Source: Methylobacterium hispanicum
GTDB lineage: Bacteria; Pseudomonadota; Alphaproteobacteria; Rhizobiales; Beijerinckiaceae
Direction: 5' to 3'
Assembly: GCF_022179285.1 (NCBI RefSeq)
Contig: NZ_BPQO01000011.1
Coordinates: 62,001-126,000 of the forward strand
Length of the DNA stretch: 64,000 nt
The notes under the pieces were generated by a model. It did no database searches and was not told where the DNA came from. It worked only from the letters and a program-made list of their open reading frames with translations. The translations under genes were made by a program, and so were the position numbers. Shown here piece by piece: positions 16,720 to 26,047 of the stretch (position 1 is its first letter; every line of letters begins with the position of its first letter).

Positions 16720-17045
16720 AGGATCTGACGAATTGTACCGGTCCTCACCGTTCCGATCGGCTGTCTGGATTCCTGCCGAAAGCATGAGCTGCACCGGACC
16801 GGCCTCCGGATTGTCTCGCCGCGCCTGAGGCCGCGCGAGCAACGGGCAACGAACTCCGCCGACAGCCCAGACCTCGACCGCGCCGCGTACCCTGCATGCC
16901 GCCCCGCGTGCAGAGGCCGAGATCACCACGAACGCCGACCTTTAACGTTTGTCGACACGGCTCGGGTCGATTTGTTCGCGCGAAGCTTGAAACCCGTCGA
17001 TACGGGCTGGCGGTCAGATCGGAACCGGCTCACGAACGCGACTGT
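16720..17045 (+). other. Noncoding gap
   Basis: No gene recognised. Translations of open frames show no motifs. The region separates the Gabija operon from a truncated TetR gene on the opposite strand. Confidence 0.5.
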
Positions 17046-17516
17046 TCACGTCGGTTCCGCCTGGGACGGAACTCCGGCTCGTCGCGGCCGTCCCTGTCGC
17101 TGCGGGCGAACGCCCGCGAGAAAGAGCGCGACGGCTGCCCGACAGCGCTTCTCCTGCGCCTCCGGGTCGCCCTGGATGCCGTACAGCGCCTGCTTGGAAC
17201 TGCGTCCGGGCACAAGGTTGAGGAACAGGTCCGCGGCGATCTCGACGTCGTCGACGGCGATCTGGCCCCGTGCGGCCATGACCTCCAGGAGCGGTGCAAC
17301 CGCGCGCACGCCACCCAACCATCCTTCCTCGTAGGCGAGCCGCGCGAGGTTGGGAAACTGCAGCGCTTGCGCGACGATGTAGTGCGTGAGCGTGGCCGAT
17401 CCTGGATCCTGGCTGCAGGCGAGCAGGAACCGGCTCAATTTGTCCAGCACAGCCTTCGCCTCCTGCGGTGCCGCCTTGAGAGCCTGCACTTCGGCCGCAG
17501 ACGCGATACTTCGGCC
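17046..17516 (-). pseudogene. TetR-family regulator, C-terminal part only
   Basis: The open stretch encodes about 156 residues resembling the ligand-binding half of AefR-type TetR regulators: RFLLACSQDPGSATLTHYIV, FPNLARLAYEEGW, DDVEIAADLFLNLVPGR and KRCRAAVALFLAG. An in-frame stop lies directly upstream at 17517-17519 and no helix-turn-helix N-terminus is found in any frame nearby, so the DNA-binding half has been lost. It is probably debris from an earlier insertion or deletion. Confidence 0.65.
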
Positions 17517-17959
17517 TCAAAGGAACATAGCGTTTTCTTTCATATTCACTTTCCGATGCTCGCCGCGGCGGTTGCCCAGCCGGCACGAAATGCGCGGCGT
17601 TGATCGGCCGCCGCGCGCGGGATCATGGACGTCCTGCCGTCCTGCACGCACGAAGTCGCCTCCGGTTTATGAAAGGATCGGAGTTGGCCCACAGCGGCGC
17701 TGCCCCAGCGTGCGTGCGGATGGGCGGAGGCTCACCGGAGGATCAAAGCGGCGGCTCTCGGCGAATGCCGCCCCCATCCGGAGCTCGCTCGGGGCCCCGC
17801 GCGCCCGCCAACCGCGAGGCGGGCACGGTACGAGGGATGTCGTCTGGGGCTGCACCTCAGGCCGAAGCTCCTCGACTGGCCGCTCGCGCAGCCTCAGGCG
17901 ACACGAGACAGTTCAGAGAGCGGTGAGAAAATTCCGGTGCATTCCACACCGAAATCACC
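17517..17959 (+). other. Gap without recognised genes
   Basis: No motif-bearing frame on either strand. It may include remains of the missing 5' part of the TetR gene, but no helix-turn-helix segment could be read. Confidence 0.5.
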
Positions 17960-18268
17960 TCAGCCCTTCATCTCGTCGAACCGCGGCTTCGATCCGTGGG
18001 CGAACTTCGAAGTTTTGAAAAGCTTGATGCCGACACCGTCGGCGTCGGCGTTCCGGAATTCTATGCCGCCGGCCGAAAGCGTGGCAACCAAACGCTCGAG
18101 GGTTTCGGGCTTCGGTGTGCTGGTACCGAGTTCCAGTCCGGCGATACTTCTCTTGGCGACGCCGGAGCGGACGGCGAGCTCCTTCTGTGTCCAGCCGAGC
18201 ATCGCCCTGGCGCCTCGGATCTGCGAAGCTTCCACTTTGGCCGCGGAAGATACTTGACGCGGACGCAT
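17960..18268 (-). CDS. XRE-family helix-turn-helix regulator
   Basis: The 102-residue protein (ATG 18268) carries RGARAMLGWTQKELAVRSGV followed by AKRSIAGLELGTSTPKPETLERLVATL, a clear HTH_3 domain, and ends with GGIEFRNADADGVGIKLFK, typical of a family of small alphaproteobacterial regulators. The frame stays open upstream to beyond 18523, but the added residues look like noncoding translation. It is divergent from the three-gene set that ends in the FtsH-like gene, so it is a candidate repressor of that set. Confidence 0.75.
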   Translation of the reverse strand: MRPRQVSSAAKVEASQIRGARAMLGWTQKELAVRSGVAKRSIAGLELGTSTPKPETLERLVATLSAGGIEFRNADADGVGIKLFKTSKFAHGSKPRFDEMKG

Positions 18269-18521
18269 CTCTGGTGCAGCCTGCGAATCGCTGGAAGACG
18301 GAGCCGGAACGCCAATTGCGGAAGGCGTCTGTCCAGAAGACCTGATCTTTGGCCGACCTGCAAGTCCGTCGAAATGGGTCCACGCCGTTGCTACGGCGAT
18401 TCCTTCGATGCTTGTCGAAGACGACGCGCTTCCTTGGCGCCGCAGGCGAGAGGAAGCGACGGCACCCCGAAACTTGGCAGCCTTGTTCCTCCGCTCCTTC
18501 GGCGGATCGGGAGATTGTGCC

Positions 18522-18950
18522 ATGTCGAAGTCGTACACCGGATCTGGTGACGCCATCGTCGGCGGCATCCATGACAGCCTGTGTCGCAGCATCCGCATCG
18601 CGGGCGAGCGCATCCGATTGGCCCGCGAACTCGAGATCGTCGCGAGATCGCGCGACGACGTCCTGTCCGTCCTTCCCAGGGGGTTGGAGGACATCCAATC
18701 CTACAGGAAGCTCGCCGACCACGGCTTGGCGCACGCAACAGTCCGGCGCGCCCAAGGAACTGTGATCGTCCTGGCGGCGGCCGGTCGCGTCTGGCGGCGG
18801 CCGGATCTGAGACGTCGGCTGATCGCGGTCAAGCGCGACGCCCGCCGTATCGGCCGACGCGTCGTGCTCGTCACGGGAAGGGGCTTGCTCCGCTTGGCCG
18901 GGTGCAGACGCGACCCGCGAAGCCTCTCGCCGTCCCGTTCCCTGGACTGA
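18522..18950 (+). CDS. Hypothetical protein, first gene of the FtsH-like cassette
   Basis: The 142-residue protein (ATG 18522 behind GGGAG) has a regular hydrophobic pattern (SIRIAGERIRLARELEIVA, GTVIVLAAAGRVW, RRVVLVTGRGLLRLAG) that looks like a folded alpha/beta protein. I do not recognise the family. It begins about 250 bases upstream-divergent from the XRE gene and is followed by two further genes in the same direction, suggesting one operon. Alternative: a decayed gene; codon use is similar to its neighbours, which supports a real gene. Confidence 0.5.
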   Translation: MSKSYTGSGDAIVGGIHDSLCRSIRIAGERIRLARELEIVARSRDDVLSVLPRGLEDIQSYRKLADHGLAHATVRRAQGTVIVLAAAGRVWRRPDLRRRLIAVKRDARRIGRRVVLVTGRGLLRLAGCRRDPRSLSPSRSLD

Positions 18951-19032
18951 CCCTTTCGTCGTCCTTCGAGCGGCTTGCTTCGATCCTGGCGCGCGAACGC
19001 TATCGAACCTTTCCGGACCCGACAGGTGCCTC

Positions 19033-19848
19033 ATGCGGAACGAGAACGTCGTCGTGTTCCCGACCGGACGACCGATGCCACGACTCACGAACGACCGAGG
19101 AAGAGTCGCGACCATGGCACGGAAGCTGGCGTCCGCACTTCGGCGCCGGCAGTCCGTATCCGGGCGCCAGCCTCTCTCCATCGAACTTCGCGATCTGACC
19201 GGCGTGGCCGACGAGACGGTGGACATGTTGTCGGCTCTCGCCCGAAGCCGGGTCCTCACGCCTGCCACGGCGGCGAGACTAGCGATGCGTCATGCTTTCG
19301 AGATCGGGCGCCCCTGGTCGGAAGCCGCCGGTGCGCACGACGCGCGGCCTCACGGCCAGCGATTCATTTTCGCCGGTGACGTGTTCGGGCGCTTCGCGAT
19401 CAGAATCGAGGACCGGGCGAGCTGTGCCTGGGTGGCTCGGAGCGGGTTCGCCGATCTCGACCTGCTGTGCGGTCTGTGCCCTCCAGAAAGCGGTACGCTT
19501 CAGCTGGTGCACAGCCTGGATCCGAACGGCCGTCCTACGATCGATGTGAGCATGGCACGACTTCGGCTCGACGATCAGAGGCGCGCAGACCACGGACAGG
19601 ATCCATCCGAGAAGCGGCAGGTTGTTTGGGTGGGCGGGCTGCCTCTCTCGGCACAGCGCCGGGCCCTGGCCGTCGCCGGCATCGAGGACGCGCTGCGGCA
19701 CGGCGGAACGCAGGTTCGAACCGCCGCGCCGTGGTCATGCAACTTTCCAGCCGGGGAGGTGGAGCGCGCACGCGAAGCCCGCCGTCACCTCTTTCTCATC
19801 GGAATCGCGTGTCCCGGACTCGTCGGAACGACCGGGGGAACGAGATGA
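19033..19848 (+). CDS. Hypothetical protein, translationally coupled to FtsH-like gene
   Basis: The 271-residue protein shows no family I can name. It has an N-terminal basic helix-rich part (ARKLASALRRRQ), a middle part with FIFAGDVFGRFAIRIED and LVHSLDPNGRPTIDVSMARL, and a C-terminal RRHLFLIGIACPG strand. Its stop overlaps the start of the FtsH-like protease gene (ATGA at 19845), so the products are probably made in fixed ratio and may interact. It could be an adaptor or substrate-recognition partner; this is a guess from position only. Confidence 0.6.
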   Translation: MRNENVVVFPTGRPMPRLTNDRGRVATMARKLASALRRRQSVSGRQPLSIELRDLTGVADETVDMLSALARSRVLTPATAARLAMRHAFEIGRPWSEAAGAHDARPHGQRFIFAGDVFGRFAIRIEDRASCAWVARSGFADLDLLCGLCPPESGTLQLVHSLDPNGRPTIDVSMARLRLDDQRRADHGQDPSEKRQVVWVGGLPLSAQRRALAVAGIEDALRHGGTQVRTAAPWSCNFPAGEVERAREARRHLFLIGIACPGLVGTTGGTR

Positions 19849-21890
19849 GCGGCCAGGGTCCGATCCCGTCCCTCGGCCGTTCGAAGGGCACGCAGCGGCC
19901 CGCGGAAGGCGGGCCGACGACAAGCGTCGCCTTCGCGGAAGATCGCCCGTCAGGCATCCTCGCGATGCTTCGGCTTCTCGACTCTAGCCGTCGAGCGGTC
20001 GATGTCGACCCGGACGAGGCCGAGCCGGGTGCCTCTTCGTCCCACCTACCCGACGACCCGGCCGAAATCGCAGCGGCGATCCTGTTCGGTCGCGCCATCG
20101 AGCGGGACCCCGCGATACTGGATCGGATCCGGGAGCGCTCGCCGGTACTCATCGTGGATTGCCCCGACGACAGCTGGCTCGAACCGATGACGAACGTCCT
20201 CGTACGAGGTTTCGGGTCCGGATCCACGCTATGGAAGCGAACGCCCGGCATGCAGCGAAGTGCCGGCCAGGCGGTGGTCGTGAAGGGGCGGTCCGACGAC
20301 GTTCGGATCAGAGCCGAGACGCCGGGCGTCGACGTCGGACGAGCGTTTCGGAACTTCCAAGCCTTGATCTGCGTCGCGGCCCCCGGCCGATCACGGCTGC
20401 CCTTCGAAGTGGAACGATCGTGGGAGGAGCGGATCCCGCTCGGCCCGCTCGAGCCCGACGATTTGACCATGATTGCAGCCCGGATCGTCGGGTCGGATCC
20501 GAAGACGACCGTTCCTGCTTCGATCGCGGCGCGGGTCGACGCGACGGATCTCCGGATCGCGCTGCATGCCTCCCGGGGAGCGGACGGGTCCATCGACCGG
20601 CTCAGGGCGATCGTGGAACGCAGAGTTTCGAAGCCGCCGGCCGCTCCTACGCCGCGTCTGTCGCATCTATCGGGTTACGGCGCTGCGGCCGAATGGGGGA
20701 TCGCTGCAGCGGCAGATCTGGCGGCGTTCGGCAGAGGTGAGCTGCCCTGGGCGGATTGCGAGCCCGGTGCGCTACTGAGCGGCCCGCCGGGCGTCGGCAA
20801 GACCATTTTCGCATCGGCACTGGCGAGAGAAGCGGATGTACCTTTCATCGCAGGTTCGTTGGCACAGTGGCAGGCGGAAGGCGAAGCGCACCTTGGGACC
20901 ACGCTAAAGGCGATGATCGGCTTCTTCCGCGAGGCGCGAAAAATGGCGCCTTGCGTCGCGCTCGTCGACGAGCTCGACTCTTTCGGAGATCGCCGCAAAC
21001 TCGCGGATTACAACCGCAGCTACGGGGTCCAGGTCATCAACGGCTTCCTGGAATGTCTCGACGGCGATGGCGGCCGGGCCGGCGTGCTGATGATCGGCGC
21101 GACCAACGACGCCACTCAGATCGATCCCGCGATCCTGAGAGCGGGACGATTCGATCGGGTGATCGCGATCGCCCGGCCCGCCCTCGAGGAACTGCCCGCC
21201 ATCCTGCGCCACCATCTCGGATCGGATCTCGTCGCCTCCGATCTTCGGCCCATTGCCCGAAAGGCGTTGGGCGGAACCGGCGCCGACTGCGCCGCCTGGG
21301 TGCGGCGCGCCAGAGGCCGGGCCCGCCGCGCCGGACGGCCTCTCGTCGAGAACGATATCCTCGTGGAGATCGCAGGCTCAGCCGGACGCGCACGAGTCGA
21401 GGACGAGAGACGGGTGGCGATCCACGAATGCGGGCATGCCGTAGCCGCGCGGTCGCTCGGCCTGTCGATCGGCGATCTGGTCCTGCGCTCGCCCGGACAC
21501 GGGGGGGGCGGCTACATGGGCTTTGCGCCCCCCGGGGTCGTGACCCGACACGTGCTCCGGAACATGCTCATCGTTCTCATGGCGGGACGTGCGGCCGAGA
21601 TACTCGCGTTCGGCGACCCTTCCGCCGGAGCCGAGGCGGATCTCCTCGCCGCAACGACGCTCGCGCGCGACATGCACGTCCGCTGGGGTTTGGACCGGCG
21701 GCTGTCGGCGGATGGCGGACGCATGGTCGACCCTGCGGTGGGGACTCTCGTCGAGAGGGCGCTGCGGTCGGCGGCGAAGTCCGCGCTGGCCCTCCTGGGG
21801 ACCCGACGTGAACGACTCCTGGAACTGGCCGAGATGCTCGAATCGCGAAGGTCGCTCGCCTCGGTCGAAGTCGAGGAGTTTCTCCGCTGA
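19845..21890 (+). CDS. FtsH-like AAA+ ATPase with M41 zinc protease domain, no membrane anchor
   Basis: The 681-residue protein has about 270 N-terminal residues of unknown type. A AAA+ domain follows with Walker A LSGPPGVGKT (near 315), Walker B CVALVDELDSFGDR (near 372), IGATNDATQIDPAILRAGRFDR (sensor 1 and arginine finger), and then a peptidase M41 domain with HECGHAVAA (zinc motif near 527), LMAGRAAEILAFG, and the third-ligand segment AGAEADLLAATTLARDMHVRWG. FtsH degrades proteins in an ATP-driven manner and normally sits in the inner membrane; no membrane segment is visible here, so this version should be soluble. The coupled upstream gene and divergent XRE regulator form its local context. 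Confidence 0.88.
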   Translation: MSGQGPIPSLGRSKGTQRPAEGGPTTSVAFAEDRPSGILAMLRLLDSSRRAVDVDPDEAEPGASSSHLPDDPAEIAAAILFGRAIERDPAILDRIRERSPVLIVDCPDDSWLEPMTNVLVRGFGSGSTLWKRTPGMQRSAGQAVVVKGRSDDVRIRAETPGVDVGRAFRNFQALICVAAPGRSRLPFEVERSWEERIPLGPLEPDDLTMIAARIVGSDPKTTVPASIAARVDATDLRIALHASRGADGSIDRLRAIVERRVSKPPAAPTPRLSHLSGYGAAAEWGIAAAADLAAFGRGELPWADCEPGALLSGPPGVGKTIFASALAREADVPFIAGSLAQWQAEGEAHLGTTLKAMIGFFREARKMAPCVALVDELDSFGDRRKLADYNRSYGVQVINGFLECLDGDGGRAGVLMIGATNDATQIDPAILRAGRFDRVIAIARPALEELPAILRHHLGSDLVASDLRPIARKALGGTGADCAAWVRRARGRARRAGRPLVENDILVEIAGSAGRARVEDERRVAIHECGHAVAARSLGLSIGDLVLRSPGHGGGGYMGFAPPGVVTRHVLRNMLIVLMAGRAAEILAFGDPSAGAEADLLAATTLARDMHVRWGLDRRLSADGGRMVDPAVGTLVERALRSAAKSALALLGTRRERLLELAEMLESRRSLASVEVEEFLR

Positions 21891-22042
21891 CGTTCCGATG
21901 ATCGGCGACGCGACCCGCCGGTCCTCGATGCGGTCGACGACCGGAGGTGCGTCGCCGACCGGTCGGTCCTTCCGATCCAAGTAGCGCGATCGTCGCGACG
22001 AACCGATCGCGACTCCCAACATGATGTGCAGGAGGAATCGCG

Positions 22043-22930
22043 ATGCTGGAGAAACGTCCGCGTCCGTTCCGAGGAATGATGGCCGGCACACGGGACGAAG
22101 GGTACGTCTCACTCGAGTTCGTCTCATCGGGCGTCGCGCTCCATGCATGTCCGATATGGTCGATGGATCGTCTGCTGGACCTTCCTGCAATGCTTGGTCC
22201 CGGCTTGTACATCCTGGTCGGGATGCCGGCACCGCAATCGACGAAGCTCAGAGCTGTAGTCGGCGAATCGGGCATGCTTCAAGAGCGTCTCGCCGCACAC
22301 GCCGCTGACCCGACGCTCGATTTCGTTTGGGACGCGTGCGTCGCGACCGGGCCGCGCATCATGAACGAGACCGTTCGACTGATCCTCCAGCGCGCGTTCG
22401 TCGACGAGATCGCCAACCATGGTTTCGCGACGATTGCGAACAGGCAGGACGCGGAGAGGTTCACGGCCACGGAACACGACATCGCCACGGCGGCGCAGGT
22501 GACCGAAGATCTACGCCCGCTCCTCGACATGGCGATGCCGGGACTCGTCGCGGCGGTCGAACCGGTGAAGGCGCCGATCGGCGCGCGTGTGGTCATGGCC
22601 CCGCGCGGCCTCGATCCCCTCGGTCTCGTCCGAACCACACATACGATGCGTTGGCGGGGCGCGCTGGCGACCGCGACGATGCGCGGCGGTGAAACCGTGC
22701 TTCTGCCCGGCTCGCGGATCGTCGCGGACGTATGCGCGAACACGCAGTGGTTGCGGGAGAAGCGGATCGAACTGATCGGATCCGGCGTCCTCGTGCCCGG
22801 CGACGACGCGCGGTACCTCACCGTCGCCGCCTTCGTCACTTTCCGCAGCGCACGCGAAGCGACCGCCTTCGTCACCGGCGGGGCGTCCGCGTCCGCGCGT
22901 CTCACCTGGATGCCGATCGATGAACTCTGA
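22043..22930 (+). CDS. GIY-YIG nuclease-like protein with DUF4357-type C-terminus
   Basis: The 295-residue protein has an N-terminal segment GPGLYILVGMP...LRAVVGESGMLQERLAAHA, the GIY-YIG layout (strand, strand, then R-x3-H-like helix), followed by FVWDACVAT and MNETVRLILQRAFVDEI, as in GIY-YIG proteins. Its C-terminal 90 residues (MRWRGALATATMRGGETVLLPGSR, then LIGSGVL, then FVTFRSAREATAFVTGGASAS) match the DUF4357 pattern. In such proteins the nuclease activity is often uncertain; the canonical Tyr/Arg pair is partly altered here. GGAGGAA precedes the ATG. The excisionase-like gene starts inside its 3' end. Confidence 0.68.
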   Translation: MLEKRPRPFRGMMAGTRDEGYVSLEFVSSGVALHACPIWSMDRLLDLPAMLGPGLYILVGMPAPQSTKLRAVVGESGMLQERLAAHAADPTLDFVWDACVATGPRIMNETVRLILQRAFVDEIANHGFATIANRQDAERFTATEHDIATAAQVTEDLRPLLDMAMPGLVAAVEPVKAPIGARVVMAPRGLDPLGLVRTTHTMRWRGALATATMRGGETVLLPGSRIVADVCANTQWLREKRIELIGSGVLVPGDDARYLTVAAFVTFRSAREATAFVTGGASASARLTWMPIDEL

Positions 22931-23399
22931 AGCTCCCGGCCCGGATCCGGACGCGTTCGGAGGCGACCGGCCTCGGGCCGCAGACCGCGGCCAGCGGCAT
23001 GAGCGTCCAAGCCGCGGCCGGATCGACGACCGTGCGGATCCTCTTCGACGCCTCGTCGGAAGGCCGGCGGTCGATCAATGGGCCGACGACGAGATCGTGA
23101 CCCTCGAAGAGGCGCGCGCTCTGTTCTTCCCGAACGGCCCGCTGACGGTCAAATCGCTTCGTTCGGCGGTCCGTCTCGGTCAACTCGCATCCGCTTCGAT
23201 CGCAGGCAGGCTCTACACGACGCCTTCGGCGGTCCGCTCGCTTCTCGAGCCGCAGCTTCGTCGGGATGCGAAGGACACGTGCGGATCGGCCGAAAGCATG
23301 GACGACCGAAGGAGCCCGCGATCGGATCGAGAGGCGGAGGTGCCGTCCGTCGCCCGCCGCCGGGGTCGCAAGCCGAAGCTGCTCCATCGATCCTGGTAA
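22920..23399 (+). CDS. Excisionase-like small DNA-binding protein
   Basis: The central part (residues about 58-112: EIVTLEEARALFFPNGPLT, VKSLRSAVRLGQLASASIA, GRLYTTPSAVRSLLEP) has the winged-helix pattern of excisionases and MerR-like HTH_17 proteins; both ends are charged and probably disordered. It overlaps the previous gene by 11 bases and lies about 160 bases ahead of a tyrosine recombinase gene, the usual place for a recombination directionality factor. I infer that it controls excision of the island. Confidence 0.6.
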   Translation: MNSEAPGPDPDAFGGDRPRAADRGQRHERPSRGRIDDRADPLRRLVGRPAVDQWADDEIVTLEEARALFFPNGPLTVKSLRSAVRLGQLASASIAGRLYTTPSAVRSLLEPQLRRDAKDTCGSAESMDDRRSPRSDREAEVPSVARRRGRKPKLLHRSW

Positions 23400-23560
23400 G
23401 TCGCGCTGAATCTCTACCGCCGGCTTTTAGAAGTGAGACTATGGTCTCATCAACCAGACTCCAAAGCGAGGTCCGGCGGAGGGAATAGAAGATCTTCCCG
23501 TTAACATCTCGAGAACGACTGCACCTTGATGTTCCGCTGACCGAAGCAAGGGATCGGGCC

Positions 23561-24967
23561 ATGGCTGGAAGAAGGAAACAGGCGGGTGCGCGGCTCTGGT
23601 TGCGCAAGCGCGACGAACAGGATTCTTCAACGTGGATGTGGTATATCATCGACGGAAAAAATCAGCTCAGTCTGGGCCTGTTCTGGGATCCGCATGACCC
23701 CGACGGTACGAAGGCTGATCTTCTGCTTTCCGAGTACAAGGTGGACAAAGCGAAAGGGCCGCGAACGGCGGCGGCGCCATCCAATGCGGATGAGATTCCC
23801 CTCGACGACATCCTCGACCACATGGAGGCGTCCAACCCTGAAAAGGCGGGCGCGACGGATGCAGAGATCCGCAATCGCACGAACCTCCTGTTCTGCATTT
23901 CCGAACTTCGAAAATACTGGAGCGGAAAGTACCTGTCCGATGTCACGGCGCAATCCAGTGTTGAATACCGCAACATCAGAACGGGTGTGCGCTGGAAGAA
24001 TCAGACGAAGGAGTCCGATTCTTCCAAGATCCGCGTAACCGGAACACAGTCGGCTCGCAGAGAGCTCGAGGTTTTGAACTCGGCGATCCAGCGCTATGCG
24101 CGCGAGAAGAACCTAACCGCGATCAGACAGGCCGAGCTTCCGCCGAAAGCTCAGCCTAGGGACGAGTGGTTGACCTACGACGAGGTCGCCCGCCTCCTCC
24201 TAGCGTGCCGTGGGCGTCGTTGGGATCCCGAGGCGGACGACTGGATTCGCGACGCTCGCGGCCGTCTCGTCATCAAGGATCCCTACACACGGCGCCGACG
24301 TGCCGGGATCGCCCGTTTCATATTGCTGGCAGCTTGGACCGGAACACGGCACGACTCGGTGCTCCGATTGCGCTGGAAGAAAAACGACTCGGCCGGATAC
24401 GTTTCAGGCGATCTGAGGACATTGTTTCGCAGAGGTGATCGCGAGGCCGATACCTCGAAAAGCCGCAATCCTTGCAGAATCCCAACATCGCTTCAGGCAC
24501 ATATACGTCGTTGGCAGGAGAACGACGACAAGCGCGATCTTCTGAACATCGTCCATCAGCAAAATGGTACAGGTTACAATGCGTACATTCAAATAACCTT
24601 CAAGCAGATCGTCAAAGACGCCGGACTGGACCCCGAGCGCATCACCCCTCATACTCTCCGGCACACTTGCGCGCACTGGATGAAAAACGAGGGGGTGCCG
24701 ATCTGGGTTGCGGCGGACTACCTCTCGATGACGGTGGAAACTCTCGAGAACGTCTACGGTTCGCATACGCTCGACTCCCACGAGTTGGTCGTGGACGCAT
24801 TCGCTCATCGAAAGCGGCAGGTGTCGCCGGACCGCCGGAGCAATGCATCCGCAGCTCCCGTCACATTACGGGTGCCGAGCGACCCCGGCAGATCCAATGG
24901 TCGTGGTGACAGATGGACGCGCGATTGGCGCATGTCCAAGCGACCGAACCGGCGACGTACGCCATGA
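23561..24967 (+). CDS. Tyrosine recombinase / integrase
   Basis: The 468-residue protein has a C-terminal phage-integrase domain with LLAAWTGTRHDSVLRLRW (catalytic Arg I), HTLRHTCAHWM (HxxR) and LENVYGSHT (nucleophile Tyr). The N-terminal part contains a SAM-like core-binding domain around residues 80-200. The Gly-His pair that normally follows the HxxR helix (LGH) reads LSM here, so the second His/Trp ligand may be replaced. It starts at ATG 23561. It is likely to be the integrase of this island; a second recombinase-like gene overlaps its stop. Confidence 0.9.
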   Translation: MAGRRKQAGARLWLRKRDEQDSSTWMWYIIDGKNQLSLGLFWDPHDPDGTKADLLLSEYKVDKAKGPRTAAAPSNADEIPLDDILDHMEASNPEKAGATDAEIRNRTNLLFCISELRKYWSGKYLSDVTAQSSVEYRNIRTGVRWKNQTKESDSSKIRVTGTQSARRELEVLNSAIQRYAREKNLTAIRQAELPPKAQPRDEWLTYDEVARLLLACRGRRWDPEADDWIRDARGRLVIKDPYTRRRRAGIARFILLAAWTGTRHDSVLRLRWKKNDSAGYVSGDLRTLFRRGDREADTSKSRNPCRIPTSLQAHIRRWQENDDKRDLLNIVHQQNGTGYNAYIQITFKQIVKDAGLDPERITPHTLRHTCAHWMKNEGVPIWVAADYLSMTVETLENVYGSHTLDSHELVVDAFAHRKRQVSPDRRSNASAAPVTLRVPSDPGRSNGRGDRWTRDWRMSKRPNRRRTP

Positions 24968-25719
24968 TCCCGTCGTTCGCGGCTCTGCCGTTCGACAGGG
25001 CGACCGCTCTGGCGCTGATCGATCCTGTCGTCCATGCACGACCGGACGTTCCTCCCTCAGCGCAACGCTGTCTTGCGGCTGCTCTGGCCGTCTCCATAGG
25101 AACAGGGGCAGGACCGGACGAGCTATGCGCCGTCCACCCTCACGATCTCGGGACAGAAGCCGGCATCGCGACGATCGTGGTCGGTGCGCGCCGCTCGATC
25201 CACGGCCGGGACGCCGCCAGAACGGTTCCGCTGCTCAAGCCCGTCCGGAACGTTCTGGAAGCGTACATGCGCGACCGCCGGAAATATGCGACCGGCGGGA
25301 ACGGCCTGTTCATGTTGTCGGCGAAGCAACCACTTGGCGCGGCCGATCTCAGGACTGCGATCGCGCGCTGCGCTCGGGACAGGTCGCTCGGAAAGGGTGC
25401 GCAGATCCGGTCGGCGCGGCTCACCTTCGCCGCGGCACTCATGCGGGCCCAGGCGACCGAGGATCTCGTCGCCTACCTGACTGCGCGCGGCGGACGGGCC
25501 CGACGCTCGAGAGAGGAGTTCTATCTGCGGCAGAGGTCGCCGCACTTCGTACTGCGCCTGCTCAATCGGCATCACGTCTTCGGCGCCCGTTACGACGAAG
25601 TCGCAGGTTCGGCGGCGGCTCGGTCGGTCGGCGAAGCTCCGGTATCTCGGTCCGGGGACGATCCGGATTCCGTTCCGGCTCCCGGGCTGTCGACCTGGAA
25701 GGTCGGGACTCAACGATGA
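24964..25719 (+). CDS. Catalytically degenerate tyrosine-recombinase-like protein
   Basis: The 251-residue protein starts with ATGA overlapping the integrase stop. Its pattern is that of the catalytic half of a tyrosine recombinase: ALAVSIGTGAGPDELCAVHPHDL corresponds to the Arg I segment (usual TGxRxxEL) but Gly replaces the Arg. RSARLTFAAALMRAQ corresponds to HxLRHTFA but lacks both His. A Tyr at EEFYLRQR could be the vestigial nucleophile. The frame is intact and long, which argues for selection as a regulatory or structural partner of the first recombinase, although decay is also possible. Confidence 0.6.
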   Translation: MIPSFAALPFDRATALALIDPVVHARPDVPPSAQRCLAAALAVSIGTGAGPDELCAVHPHDLGTEAGIATIVVGARRSIHGRDAARTVPLLKPVRNVLEAYMRDRRKYATGGNGLFMLSAKQPLGAADLRTAIARCARDRSLGKGAQIRSARLTFAAALMRAQATEDLVAYLTARGGRARRSREEFYLRQRSPHFVLRLLNRHHVFGARYDEVAGSAAARSVGEAPVSRSGDDPDSVPAPGLSTWKVGTQR

Positions 25720-26047
25720 AAGGCGATCTCCGGCGAGGCGGTCGGTTTCGAAGCCGCCCGGAAGTCCGTGTCGCCGAAGGCGATCGGCAGTCGCACGCCG
25801 GGATCCGGCGCTGGCTTCGGACGGGACCGCTCGGTGACGTCGTTCGAGCCGCGATCAAAGGAATCGCGCCCGTGCGAGTTTCGGGCGCGCGCGGGAGGAT
25901 CGGGGCCCAGTTGCCGCACGATCCGTCCCGACGACGGCCGACGATGGCCGATGTCGCATCGCCGCGTTCGGAGGCGCGATCCTGCCGACCTCGATGCGCT
26001 CTGTCGCCCCCCATCCGACCACGGTGTCGGAACGAAGGACATCGATC
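25720..26047 (+). other. Gap without recognised genes
   Basis: No supported gene. It separates the recombinase pair from the small DUF6634-like gene. Translations on both strands are low-complexity. Confidence 0.5.

Noticed and set aside
17955..19268. A 437-residue minus-strand frame and longer starts for the XRE gene
   Set aside because: Only the part after 18268 in the other minus frame has helix-turn-helix sequence; the rest overlaps convincing plus-strand genes.
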